From: Cellulomonas sp. Root930
GTDB taxonomy: Bacteria; Actinomycetota; Actinomycetes; Actinomycetales; Cellulomonadaceae
Reading direction: 5' to 3'
DNA length: 64,000 bases
Assembly: GCA_001429255.1 (NCBI GenBank)
Contig: LMJI01000002.1
Location: 421,274 to 485,273 of the forward strand
A model generated the notes under the pieces. It was given only the letters and a program-made list of their open reading frames with translations, did no database searches and had not been told where the DNA came from. Positions 52,649-60,090 of this stretch are shown piece after piece (position 1 is the first letter of the stretch; each line of letters opens with the position of its first letter). A program made the position numbers and the translations under genes.

Positions 52649-52978
52649 TCAGTCGTCGGGGAACCAGATCGCGCGGCGCAGGGCGACGCGGGTGCCGTCA
52701 GCGCTCAGCGGGGTGTCCTCGTCGCGCAGCAGGGCCAGCGCGCGCGTGGCGTGCCGGGCCGGCGGGCTGCCCGCGGCGTTGACCACCCGCCACCAGGGCA
52801 CCCCGGACCCGGCGTGGCTCATGACCTGGCCCACCTGCCGCGGGCCACCGCGACGGACACCGTCCCGCGCCTCGAGCAGGTCACCGACGACCTCGGCGAT
52901 CGTCCCGTACGTCATCGCGCGGCCCGCGGGGATGGTGGCCACGAGGTCGAGCACGGCCTCCGCGTAGTCGTCGTCCAC
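52649..52978 (-). CDS. alkyltransferase-like protein (ATL), non-catalytic MGMT homologue
   Basis: A 109-residue protein homologous to the C-terminal domain of O6-alkylguanine-DNA alkyltransferase: GRAMTYGTIAEVVGD, GGPRQVGQVMSHAGSGVPWWRVVNAAG. The acceptor cysteine of PCHRV is Trp here (PWWRV), so it cannot transfer alkyl groups. ATLs bind alkylated guanine and hand it to nucleotide excision repair. GTG start. It is the last gene of the sulfur operon, 9 nt after the CoA-binding gene. Confidence 0.9.
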   Translation of the reverse strand: MDDDYAEAVLDLVATIPAGRAMTYGTIAEVVGDLLEARDGVRRGGPRQVGQVMSHAGSGVPWWRVVNAAGSPPARHATRALALLRDEDTPLSADGTRVALRRAIWFPDD

Positions 52979-52987
52979 CGGCGGTGC

Positions 52988-53473
52988 TCAGCCCAGTGCG
53001 CGCTTGGAGCTGATGACCCCGGTGTCGAAGCCCGCCAGGTGCAGCCCGCCGTGGAACCGCGCGTGCTCGATCTTCACGCACCGGTCCATGACGACCGTCA
53101 GCCCCGCGGCCTCCCCGCGCCGGGCGACGTCCTCGTGCCACGAGCCGAGCTGGAGCCAGAGCGCCTTGGCACCGACGGCGATCGTCTCGTCGAGGACGGT
53201 CGGCAGGTCGTCGTGGCGGCGGAACACGTCCACCAGGTCGGGGACCACCGGCAGCGACTCGAGCGACGGGTACACCGGCCGGCCGAGGATCTCGTCGGCG
53301 CGCGGGTTGACGAAGTACACGTCGTACGGGGAGCTGGACAGGAGGTAGGTGGCGACGAAGAAGCTCGCGCGAGCGGGGTTGTTCGACGCCCCGACGATCG
53401 CGATGGACTTCGTCGAGTGCAGGAGCGCGAGGCGCTCGGGCGCGCTCGGTCCCTGCCAGGTCCGCGTGCTCAT
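52988..53473 (-). CDS. CoA-binding domain protein (YccU family)
   Basis: A 161-residue Rossmann-fold protein with SIAIVGASNNPARASFFVATYLL, DVYFVNPRADEILGRPVYPSL, ALWLQLGSWHEDV and DRCVKIEHAR. The pattern matches the stand-alone CoA-binding proteins of the succinyl-CoA synthetase alpha-like fold. Function unknown. ATG overlaps the metY stop codon by 4 nt, so it is part of the sulfur operon. Its CoA binding fits with the acetyl-CoA synthetase two genes upstream, but that is inference only. Confidence 0.88.
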   Translation of the reverse strand: MSTRTWQGPSAPERLALLHSTKSIAIVGASNNPARASFFVATYLLSSSPYDVYFVNPRADEILGRPVYPSLESLPVVPDLVDVFRRHDDLPTVLDETIAVGAKALWLQLGSWHEDVARRGEAAGLTVVMDRCVKIEHARFHGGLHLAGFDTGVISSKRALG

Positions 53474-54801
53474 GCGGCGACCCCCGTCCGGGTCCGTCCG
53501 GTGGCGCTGGTGAGCGCTTGGTCGAGGTCCCAGAGGATGTCCTCCGCGTCCTCGAGCCCGACGCTGATCCGCACCAGGTCGGCGGGCACACCGGCCGCCG
53601 CCAGCTGCTCCGCGTTCAGCTGCTGGTGGGTGGTGGATCCCGGGTGGATGACGAGTGTGCGGGCGTCGCCGACGTTGGCCAGGTGGCTGGCCAGCTGCAG
53701 GCCCTCGATGAACGCGCGGCCGATGGTGCGGCCGTCCTTGTCGTCCGTCGCTCGCAGGCCGAACGCGAACACGGCGCCGGGGCCGAGCGGCAGGTAGTGG
53801 TTCGCGCGCTCGTGGTGCGGGTGGCTGGGCAGGCCGGCCCAGCTGACGTACGAGACGCGGGGGTCGGCCTCGAGCCACTCGGCGACCACCCGGGTGTTCG
53901 CCAGGTGCGCGTCCAGCCGCTGGGGGAGCGTCTCGACGCCCTGGAGCAGCTGGAACGCGGACTGGGGGCTGAGCGCCGGGCCGATGTCGCGCAGCTGCTC
54001 CGAGCGGAGCTTGGTGAGGAACCCGTACTCGCCGAAGTTCTCCCACCAGCGCACCCCGCCATAGGACGCCACCGGCTCGGTCATCTGCGGGAAGCGGCCG
54101 GAGCCCCAGTCGAACCGGCCGGACTCGACCACGATGCCGCCGAGCGTGGTGCCGTGGCCGCCGAGGAACTTGGTCACCGAGTGGATGACGATGTCCGCGC
54201 CGTGCTCGATCGGGCGGACCAGGTAGGGCGTGGCCAGAGTGGCGTCGACGACGAACGGGATGCCGGCAGCGTGCGCGACCTCGGCCAGCCCGGCCAGGTC
54301 CGCGATCTCGCCGGACGGGTTCGCGATGACCTCGGCGTACAGCACCTTGGTCTCGGGCCGGATGGCCGCGGCGTAGTCGGCGGGGTCGGTGCCGGGCACG
54401 AACGTGGTGTCGACCCCGAACCGGCGCAGCGTCACGTCGAGCGCGGTGACCGTCCCGCCGTAGAGCTGCGAGGAGGCGACGATGTGGTCCCCGGCGCCGA
54501 CCAGCGCGGCGAAGGTGATGAACTCCGCGGACATGCCGGACGCGGTCGCCACGGCGCCGATCCCGCCCTCGAGCGACGCGATGCGCTCCTCCAGCGCGGC
54601 GACCGTGGGGTTGCCGATGCGGGAGTAGATGTTCCCGTACTTCTGGAGCGCGAACAGGTTGGCGGCGTCGGCGGTGTCCTGGAACACGAACGACGTCGTC
54701 TGGTAGATCGGCACCGCGCGCGCACCGGTGGTCGCGTCGGGGATCCCGCCGGCGTGCAGCGCCCGCGTGCGGAAGCCGAAGCGGTGGTCGGGGCTGGTCA
54801 T
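53470..54801 (-). CDS. metY: O-acetylhomoserine sulfhydrylase (aminocarboxypropyltransferase)
   Basis: A 443-residue PLP enzyme of the Cys/Met metabolism family. Landmarks: FRTRALHAGGIPDATTGARAVPIYQTTSF, YSRIGNPTVAALEERIA, ATASGMSAEF and the Schiff-base Lys211 in IHSVTKFLGGHGTTLGG, then SLGLEDAEDILWDLDQAL-like ending (SVGLEDAEDI). The length and QTTSFVFQDTADAANLFAL place it with MetY rather than MetB or MetC. It makes homocysteine and acetate from O-acetylhomoserine and sulfide. Overlaps acs by 4 nt upstream and the CoA-binding gene by 4 nt downstream. Confidence 0.94.
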   Translation of the reverse strand: MTSPDHRFGFRTRALHAGGIPDATTGARAVPIYQTTSFVFQDTADAANLFALQKYGNIYSRIGNPTVAALEERIASLEGGIGAVATASGMSAEFITFAALVGAGDHIVASSQLYGGTVTALDVTLRRFGVDTTFVPGTDPADYAAAIRPETKVLYAEVIANPSGEIADLAGLAEVAHAAGIPFVVDATLATPYLVRPIEHGADIVIHSVTKFLGGHGTTLGGIVVESGRFDWGSGRFPQMTEPVASYGGVRWWENFGEYGFLTKLRSEQLRDIGPALSPQSAFQLLQGVETLPQRLDAHLANTRVVAEWLEADPRVSYVSWAGLPSHPHHERANHYLPLGPGAVFAFGLRATDDKDGRTIGRAFIEGLQLASHLANVGDARTLVIHPGSTTHQQLNAEQLAAAGVPADLVRISVGLEDAEDILWDLDQALTSATGRTRTGVAA

Positions 54802-56855
54802 GCGGTCTCCTCGGAGGCGCTGGTGCGGGCGGCTGGCAGCACGGTACGCCGTGCGGTGAGTGCGGCGATCTCGTCGACCGCCCAGGGGTTCTGCAGCGAG
54901 GTGACGTCGCCCAGCACGCTGCCGTCGAGGATCTGCGCGAGCAGCCGGCGCATGATCTTGCCCGACCGCGTCTTGGGCAGGTCCGGCACCAGGAGCACGT
55001 GCTTGGGCTTGGCGACGGGCCCGATCTCGTGGGCCACCTGCGCGCGCAGCTCCTCGCGCAGCGCGTCCGTCGCGGCGAGCCACGCGTCGAGGTCGTCGAC
55101 AGGTCCCGGTGCCGACGAGGGCACGACGAATGCCGCGACGGCCTGCCCGGTGACGTCGTCGTGCACGCCCGCGACCCCGGCCTCGCCCACCGCGGGATGA
55201 GCGACGAGCGCGGACTCGATCTCGATGGTCGAGAGGCGGTGCCCGGACACGTTGACGACGTCGTCCAGGCGGCCGAGCAGCCAGATGTACCTGTCGGCGT
55301 CGTACGACGCGCCGTCGCCGGCGAGGAAGTACCCGCCGTGCTCGCCGTGCCCGGCGAACCGCCGCCAGTACGCGTCGAGGTAGCGCTGCGGGTCGCCCCA
55401 GATCGTGCGGGCCATCCCGGGCCACGGCCGGTCGACGACGAGCAGCCCGCCCTCGCCGGGGCCGACCTCGACGCCGGAGTCGTCGACGACCTTCGCCGAG
55501 ATGCCCGGCAGCGGACGCGTGGCGGACCCGGGCTTGAGGACCGTGCTCCCCGGCAGGGGCGCGATCATCGCGGCACCGGTCTCGGACTGCCACCAGGTGT
55601 CGACCACCGGTGCGCGGTCGGCGCCGAACGTGCGGCGGAACCACACCCACGCCTCGGGGTTGATCGCCTCGCCGACCGTGCCCAGCAACCGGATGCTCGA
55701 CAGGTCGTGCCCGCCGGGCAGCTCGTCGCCGAACCACGTCATGAACGTCCGGATGAGGGTCGGGGCCGTGTAGTAGGTGGTCACGCCGTAGCGCTCGATG
55801 ATCTCGAGGTGGCGCTCGCGGTGCGGGCTGTCGGGGGTGCCCTCGTAGATGACCTGCGTGAGCCCGTTGGCCAGCGGTCCGTAGATCTCGTAGGTGTGCG
55901 CGGTGACCCACGCGAGGTCGGCGGTGCACCAGTGGACGTCGTCGGGCTTGGCGTCGAAGTGCGCCCAGTGCGCCCAGGCCGCGTGCGTGAGGTACCCGCC
56001 GGACGTGTGCACCAGACCCTTCGGGCGCCCGGTGGTGCCCGAGGTGTAGATGATGAACAGCGGGTGCTCGGCGTCGAACGCCTGCGCCTCGTGCACGTCG
56101 GGCGCGGTGTCGACGACGTCGTGCCACCAGACGTCGCGCCCGTCGGTCCACGGCACGTCCTGCCCGGTCCGCCGGACCACCAGCACGTGCTCGACGTGGT
56201 CCAGGCCGGCCACCGCCTCGTCCGCGGCGGACTTCACCTCGACGGCCTGCCCCCGGCGGTGCTGTCCGTCGCTGGTGACCAGCAGCTTGGCGCCCGTGTC
56301 CTGCACCCGGAACCGCACGGCCTCCGCGGAGAAGCCACCGAACACGAGGGAGTGCACGGCGCCGATGCGGGCGATCGCGAGCGTCACGACGACCGTCTCG
56401 GCGAGCACCGGCAGGTACACCACGACCCGGTCCCCGGGTCCGATGCCGAGGGCGGTCAGCGCGTTGGCCGCCCGGGACACCTCGCGCTGCAGGTCCGCGT
56501 ACGTGAGCGTGCGGCGGTCGCCGGGCTCTCCCTCGACGTGCAGGGCCACCTTGTCGCCGCGCCCGGCGTCGACGTGCCGGTCCACACAGTTGACCGCCAC
56601 GTTCAGCCGCCCGCCGACGAACCACTGCGCCTCCGGGACGGTCAGCCCGCCCTGTCCGTCGTCCACGGGCGGCGACCAGACCAGGGGTGTGTGCCACGGC
56701 GTCGCCCAGTCGAGCCGGCGTGCGGCGTCCTCCCAGAACGCGACCGGGTCGGCGTCGGCGCGGTCGAACGCCTCGGGTCCGACGTTGGCGTCGAACGCCG
56801 GCGGGGGGTCGTAGGTGCGTGCCTCGGTCTGCAGGGTGGAGATCGTGGAGGTCAT
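54798..56855 (-). CDS. acs: acetyl-CoA synthetase (AMP-forming)
   Basis: A 685-residue enzyme. The AMP-binding loop is FIIYTSGTTGRPKGLVH, then VDTWWQSETGAAMIAPLPG and YFLAGDGASYDADRYIWLLGRLDDVVNVSGHR; the regulatory acetylatable lysine lies in PKTRSGKIMRR. It activates acetate to acetyl-CoA. The ATG at 56855 overlaps the permease stop as ATGA; an in-frame ATG two codons earlier is less likely. Inside a sulfur operon it may recycle the acetate released by MetY, encoded next. Confidence 0.95.
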   Translation of the reverse strand: MTSTISTLQTEARTYDPPPAFDANVGPEAFDRADADPVAFWEDAARRLDWATPWHTPLVWSPPVDDGQGGLTVPEAQWFVGGRLNVAVNCVDRHVDAGRGDKVALHVEGEPGDRRTLTYADLQREVSRAANALTALGIGPGDRVVVYLPVLAETVVVTLAIARIGAVHSLVFGGFSAEAVRFRVQDTGAKLLVTSDGQHRRGQAVEVKSAADEAVAGLDHVEHVLVVRRTGQDVPWTDGRDVWWHDVVDTAPDVHEAQAFDAEHPLFIIYTSGTTGRPKGLVHTSGGYLTHAAWAHWAHFDAKPDDVHWCTADLAWVTAHTYEIYGPLANGLTQVIYEGTPDSPHRERHLEIIERYGVTTYYTAPTLIRTFMTWFGDELPGGHDLSSIRLLGTVGEAINPEAWVWFRRTFGADRAPVVDTWWQSETGAAMIAPLPGSTVLKPGSATRPLPGISAKVVDDSGVEVGPGEGGLLVVDRPWPGMARTIWGDPQRYLDAYWRRFAGHGEHGGYFLAGDGASYDADRYIWLLGRLDDVVNVSGHRLSTIEIESALVAHPAVGEAGVAGVHDDVTGQAVAAFVVPSSAPGPVDDLDAWLAATDALREELRAQVAHEIGPVAKPKHVLLVPDLPKTRSGKIMRRLLAQILDGSVLGDVTSLQNPWAVDEIAALTARRTVLPAARTSASEETA

Positions 56856-57724
56856 GCCCATCTCTTCAGCAGGTACTTCTCGGCCAGCCCGATGAGGCTG
56901 TCGGTCAGCTTGCCCAGCAGGGCCAGCGCGATGATCGCGAGGATGATCCGGTCCACGCGCCCGTTGTTGCCGGAGTCCACCAGCAGGAACCCGAGGCCCA
57001 TGGACGACGCGATGAGCTCGGCGGCGACGAGGAACAGCCAGGACTGCGCCATCGCGAGCCGCAGCCCGGACACCACCGACGGGAGCACCGCGGGCAGCTG
57101 CACGCCCGCGAACAGCCGCACGCCGCGCAGCCCGTAGGCCCGGCCGACCTCGACCAGGTGCGCATCGACGTGCCGCAGCGCGGCCGCGACGGTGGTGTAG
57201 ACCGGGAAGAAGGCGCCGATCGCGATGAGCGTGATCTTGGAGTCCTCGCCGATCCCCATCCAGAGGATGAGCAGCGGTACCCACGCGAGCGAGGGGACGG
57301 ACCGGATGCCGCCGAGCGTGGGGGCCAGCAGGGCGTCGCCCAGGCGCGAGAGGCCGACCACGGCCGAGAGCACGAGGCCGATCGCGGAGCCGATGGCGAA
57401 GCCGATGAGCACGCGCTGCGTGGAGATCGCGACGTACTGGCCGAGGAGGCCGCGCTCCGCGAGGTCGACGGCGGCGTCCCACACCGACGCGGGGCTGGGC
57501 AGCTGGTAGGGCGCGACGAAGCCGGCGCTGGTGACCCACTGCCAGAGCGCGAGCAGCGCGAGGGGGAGGAGCAGGCCGACGACCGTGCGGGTGCCACGTC
57601 GGTCGAGCGGACCCTTCGACGACGGCCGGGGGGAGCCGTTGTCGAACGGGTTGAACGCGCGGTGCGGGCGACCCTCCTGGTCGAGGATCGGCGTCGACGT
57701 GCCGGCGACGGGCGGTGCGGACAT
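56852..57724 (-). CDS. ssuC: sulfonate-type ABC transporter permease
   Basis: A 290-residue permease. A 50-residue polar N-terminus precedes six membrane segments; the EAA loop is GRAYGLRGVRLFAGVQLPAVLP and the family motif SVPSLAWVPLLILWMGIG is typical of SsuC/TauC. It forms the membrane channel for sulfonates or a similar anion. Separated from the binding-protein gene by a hairpin (57744-57776). Substrate is inferred from the family and sulfur neighbours. Confidence 0.9.
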   Translation of the reverse strand: MSAPPVAGTSTPILDQEGRPHRAFNPFDNGSPRPSSKGPLDRRGTRTVVGLLLPLALLALWQWVTSAGFVAPYQLPSPASVWDAAVDLAERGLLGQYVAISTQRVLIGFAIGSAIGLVLSAVVGLSRLGDALLAPTLGGIRSVPSLAWVPLLILWMGIGEDSKITLIAIGAFFPVYTTVAAALRHVDAHLVEVGRAYGLRGVRLFAGVQLPAVLPSVVSGLRLAMAQSWLFLVAAELIASSMGLGFLLVDSGNNGRVDRIILAIIALALLGKLTDSLIGLAEKYLLKRWA

Positions 57725-57743
57725 GTCAGCTCCTGGGCGGGAT

Positions 57744-57776
57744 CCTGCCGCCCCCGAGAGTCCCGGGGGCGGCAGG
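57744..57776 (-). terminator. intercistronic hairpin between binding protein and permease genes
   Basis: A perfect 13-bp stem (57744-57756 with 57764-57776), 7-nt loop, in the 58-nt gap inside the operon. Such hairpins usually leave the upstream binding-protein message in excess, by partial termination or by blocking 3' exonucleases. Confidence 0.75.
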
Positions 57777-57782
57777 TGGGGG

Positions 57783-58838
57783 TCAGGACGGGTCGGCGTT
57801 CTCGGCGAACGACGGCTCGAACAGCTCGTCGAGCGCCTTGTCGACGGCGTCCTGGGTGGGGACGTCGCCGTTCGCGACGAAGATCGGGCCGACGACCGCG
57901 AGCACCTTGCGCTGCGCGTCGCCGGGGACCGGGTCGAGGTCGAGCGTCGTGCGCTTGGTGATGACGGTCTCCGCGACGGCGGGGTCGATGGCGGCGACCT
58001 CGGCCAGGATCGAGACGACCTCGTCGGGGTTGGCGATCGCCCAGGCCCGGGCCTTCTCGTACGTGTCGACCACTAGCTGGGCCAGGTCGGGGCTCTTGCC
58101 GAGGAACGACTCGGTGGCGTTGAGGAAGCCGTAGGTGTTGAAGTCCACGTTGCGGTACAGCAGCGTCGAGCCCGCGGTCGCCTCGCTGGCGGCCATCAAG
58201 GGGTCCAGCCCGGCCCACGCCGCGACCGAGCCGTTCTCCAGGGCGGCCTTGCCGTCCGCGTGCTGCAGGTTCTGCACCTCGACCTGGTCCAGCGGCACAC
58301 CGGCCTCCTCGAGCGACTGCAGGAGGAAGAAGTACGGGTCGGTGCCCTTGGTGGCGGCCACCGACTTCCCGGCCAGCTGGCTGACGTCGGTGATGTCGGA
58401 ACCCTTCGGCACGACGATCGCCGCCCACTCCGGCTGCGAGTAGATGTCTATGGTCTTGATCGGGGAGCCGTTCGAGCGCGCGAGCAGCGCGGCCGACCCG
58501 GCCGTGGAGCCCACGTCGACGGCACCCGCACGGAGCGCCTCGTTCGCCTTGTTGGACCCGGCGGACTGGATCCAGTTGACCGTGACGTCGTCGCCCAGGG
58601 CCTCCTCGAGCCAGCCCTGGTCCTTGATGACCAGGCTCAGCGGGTTGTAGGTCGCGAAGTCGATGTTGAGCACGTCGGCGCTCCACTCGACGGGGGCGTC
58701 GGCCGACGCGGTGGAGTCGGGCTCGGGCGCCACGGCGGGGGTGTCCTCGCCGGCGACGCAGCCGGTGAGCGCCAGGGCGGTCGCGAGGGTGAGCACGGTC
58801 GCTGACACTCTGGCGGACACGGCGGTGCGGATGCTCAT
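57783..58838 (-). CDS. ssuA: sulfonate-type ABC transporter substrate-binding lipoprotein
   Basis: A 351-residue lipoprotein (lipobox LALTGC, Cys27). The mature domain has FATYNPLSLVIKDQGWLEEAL, NKANEALRAGAVDVGSTAGSAAL, AAIVVPKGSDITDVSQLAGKSVAATKGTDPYF and ENGSVAAWAGLDPLMAASE, the periplasmic-binding-protein fold of the SsuA/TauA/NMT1 group. It captures an organosulfur compound, probably an alkanesulfonate, outside the cell. Assignment to sulfonate rather than nitrate or thiamin precursor rests on the operon (metY, Cys leader). Confidence 0.88.
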   Translation of the reverse strand: MSIRTAVSARVSATVLTLATALALTGCVAGEDTPAVAPEPDSTASADAPVEWSADVLNIDFATYNPLSLVIKDQGWLEEALGDDVTVNWIQSAGSNKANEALRAGAVDVGSTAGSAALLARSNGSPIKTIDIYSQPEWAAIVVPKGSDITDVSQLAGKSVAATKGTDPYFFLLQSLEEAGVPLDQVEVQNLQHADGKAALENGSVAAWAGLDPLMAASEATAGSTLLYRNVDFNTYGFLNATESFLGKSPDLAQLVVDTYEKARAWAIANPDEVVSILAEVAAIDPAVAETVITKRTTLDLDPVPGDAQRKVLAVVGPIFVANGDVPTQDAVDKALDELFEPSFAENADPS

Positions 58839-58887
58839 CGTCTCTCCTGTGTGGGTGACCCGGGGGTGGGTCGGTGGGTGGGGCAGG

Positions 58888-59718
58888 TCAGATGGAGTGG
58901 TGCTTGTCCTGTTCGGCGGGGCCGATGTGGTGGGTCGGGACGCCGAGGCCCTCGAGCAGCTCGGCGCGCAGGCCGGCGAACGTGGCGTCGGCGCGGTCCC
59001 GGGGGCGCGTCCCGGGCACGTCGATGACCCGCGCGATGCTGGTCTCGTCGCCCTCCGGGGTGCGCAGGAGCACGACGCGGTCGGCCAGGTAGAGCGCCTC
59101 CTCCACGTCGTGAGTCACCAGGAGCACCGTGGTCGGCTCGGCGGCGTGCACCTCGAGCAGGAGCTCCTGCATGCGCAGCCGGGTCAGCGCGTCGAGGGCG
59201 CCGAACGGCTCGTCCAGCAGCAGGACCCCGGGGTTGCGGGCGAGCGCCCGGGCGAGCGACGCGCGCTGCGCCATGCCGCCGGACACCTGCCGGGGACGCA
59301 GCCCGGCGGACGCGGTCAGGCCGACCAGCTCGAGGAGCTCGGCCACCCGACCGGCGCCGTCCGCCCGCGACGTCCCGGCCGGCAGGCCGAGCGTGACGTT
59401 CTGCGTGAGCGTGCGCCAGGGCAGGAGCCGCGGCTCCTGGAACGCGACGGCCGTCCGGGGGTCGGTCCCGCGCACGGGGGAGCCGTCGATGAGGATGTCG
59501 CCCGCGTCGGGGGTGTCCAGGCCGCTGACCTGGCGCAGGAGCGTGGACTTGCCGCAGCCGGACGGCCCGACGAGCGCGACGATCTCGCCCGCGGCGAGCT
59601 CGAGGTCCACGCCCGCGAGCACTGCGCGCGGGCCGGTGGGTGTGGCGAACGTGCGGCGGACGTCGCGCAGGGTCACCGGGTGGGCGACGTGCGCGGTCGC
59701 AGTCGAGGTCAGGGACAT
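58888..59718 (-). CDS. ssuB: sulfonate-type ABC transporter ATP-binding protein
   Basis: A 276-residue ATPase: Walker A GPSGCGKST, Q-loop AVAFQEPRLLPWRTLTQNV, signature VSGGMAQRASLARAL, Walker B GVLLLDEPFGALDALTR, switch His in VTHDVEEALYLADR. The sequence fits the SsuB/TauB group. First structural gene of the operon, 116 nt after the stop of the Cys-rich leader peptide. The order ATPase, binding protein, permease, acs, metY, CoA-binding, atl is continuous with overlaps or short gaps. Confidence 0.92.
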   Translation of the reverse strand: MSLTSTATAHVAHPVTLRDVRRTFATPTGPRAVLAGVDLELAAGEIVALVGPSGCGKSTLLRQVSGLDTPDAGDILIDGSPVRGTDPRTAVAFQEPRLLPWRTLTQNVTLGLPAGTSRADGAGRVAELLELVGLTASAGLRPRQVSGGMAQRASLARALARNPGVLLLDEPFGALDALTRLRMQELLLEVHAAEPTTVLLVTHDVEEALYLADRVVLLRTPEGDETSIARVIDVPGTRPRDRADATFAGLRAELLEGLGVPTHHIGPAEQDKHHSI

Positions 59719-59762
59719 GGGGGTCCTGGGGATCGGGCGCGGCCGATCGGGACGGGCTGGGG

Positions 59763-59817
59763 GGCCGGTCTGCCGCGCGAGGGGCGGGCACCGGCAGTCC
59801 CTCGGTCAGGCCGAGGG
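59763..59817 (-). promoter_or_regulatory. candidate attenuator hairpins between Cys leader peptide and ssuB
   Basis: CCCTCGG (59799-59805) pairs perfectly with CCGAGGG (59811-59817), starting 17 nt past the leader-peptide stop. A second possible stem pairs GCCGGT near 59763 with ACCGGC near 59790. A ribosome stalled at the Cys codons or one that finishes the peptide would affect these structures differently. Confidence 0.5.
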
Positions 59818-59834
59818 GGAGACGCGGGGAGGCG

Positions 59835-59906
59835 TCAGGAGCCGGTGCGGTGCGGGGAACAGCACGCGGACCGACAACACATGAGGAGGGACGAACGAGC
59901 GGTCAT
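59835..59906 (-). CDS. Cys-rich leader peptide of the sulfonate/metY operon (23 aa)
   Basis: A 24-codon frame with ATG at 59906 and stop at 59835, encoding 23 residues with cysteines at 10, 11, 15 and 16 (central motif MCCRSACC). AGGAAGGA lies 10 nt upstream of the ATG. Four Cys codons in a 23-residue frame, two as adjacent pairs, just ahead of a sulfur operon, match the polycysteine uORFs that act as cysteine-responsive attenuators in mycobacteria. The peptide itself probably has no function; ribosome progress through it does. Confidence 0.75.
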   Translation of the reverse strand: MTARSSLLMCCRSACCSPHRTGS

Positions 59907-59931
59907 GGCGGTCCGTTCCTTCCTCGTGACG

Positions 59932-59971
59932 ATTCTGGAGTGGGGAGATCCGGATTTCTCAGATGCTGAGA
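59932..59971 (-). promoter_or_regulatory. candidate promoter and inverted repeat upstream of the leader peptide
   Basis: On the minus strand CAGAAT (59937-59932) is a possible -10, 25 nt before the leader ATG. Twenty bases further upstream TCTCA-GATGC-TGAGA (59957-59971) is a perfect inverted repeat with a 5-nt spacer, overlapping the -35 region, where a regulator could bind. Confidence 0.35.
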
Positions 59972-60044
59972 TCGCGTATCCACCACGTGAGCGCGAGAGT
60001 AGCGCTTCCCGACGACTGTCGGCAACGACCGTCCACGGACGCGC

Positions 60045-60080
60045 GACCGCCCGCGGCGCCGAGGGGCGTCGCGGGCGGTC
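60045..60080 (-). terminator. terminator after the F420-type oxidoreductase gene
   Basis: An 11-bp perfect outer stem (60045-60055 with 60070-60080), continued by five inner pairs including one G-T, closes a GAGG loop. It begins 10 nt past the stop codon and insulates this gene from the sulfur operon promoter downstream. Confidence 0.85.
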
Positions 60081-60090
60081 TCCGGGTGGC

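Noticed and set aside
53470..59906. SAM (S-box) riboswitch upstream of the metY operon
   Set aside because: The 5' region has a Cys-rich leader frame and simple hairpins; I could not find the conserved S-box core or kink-turn.
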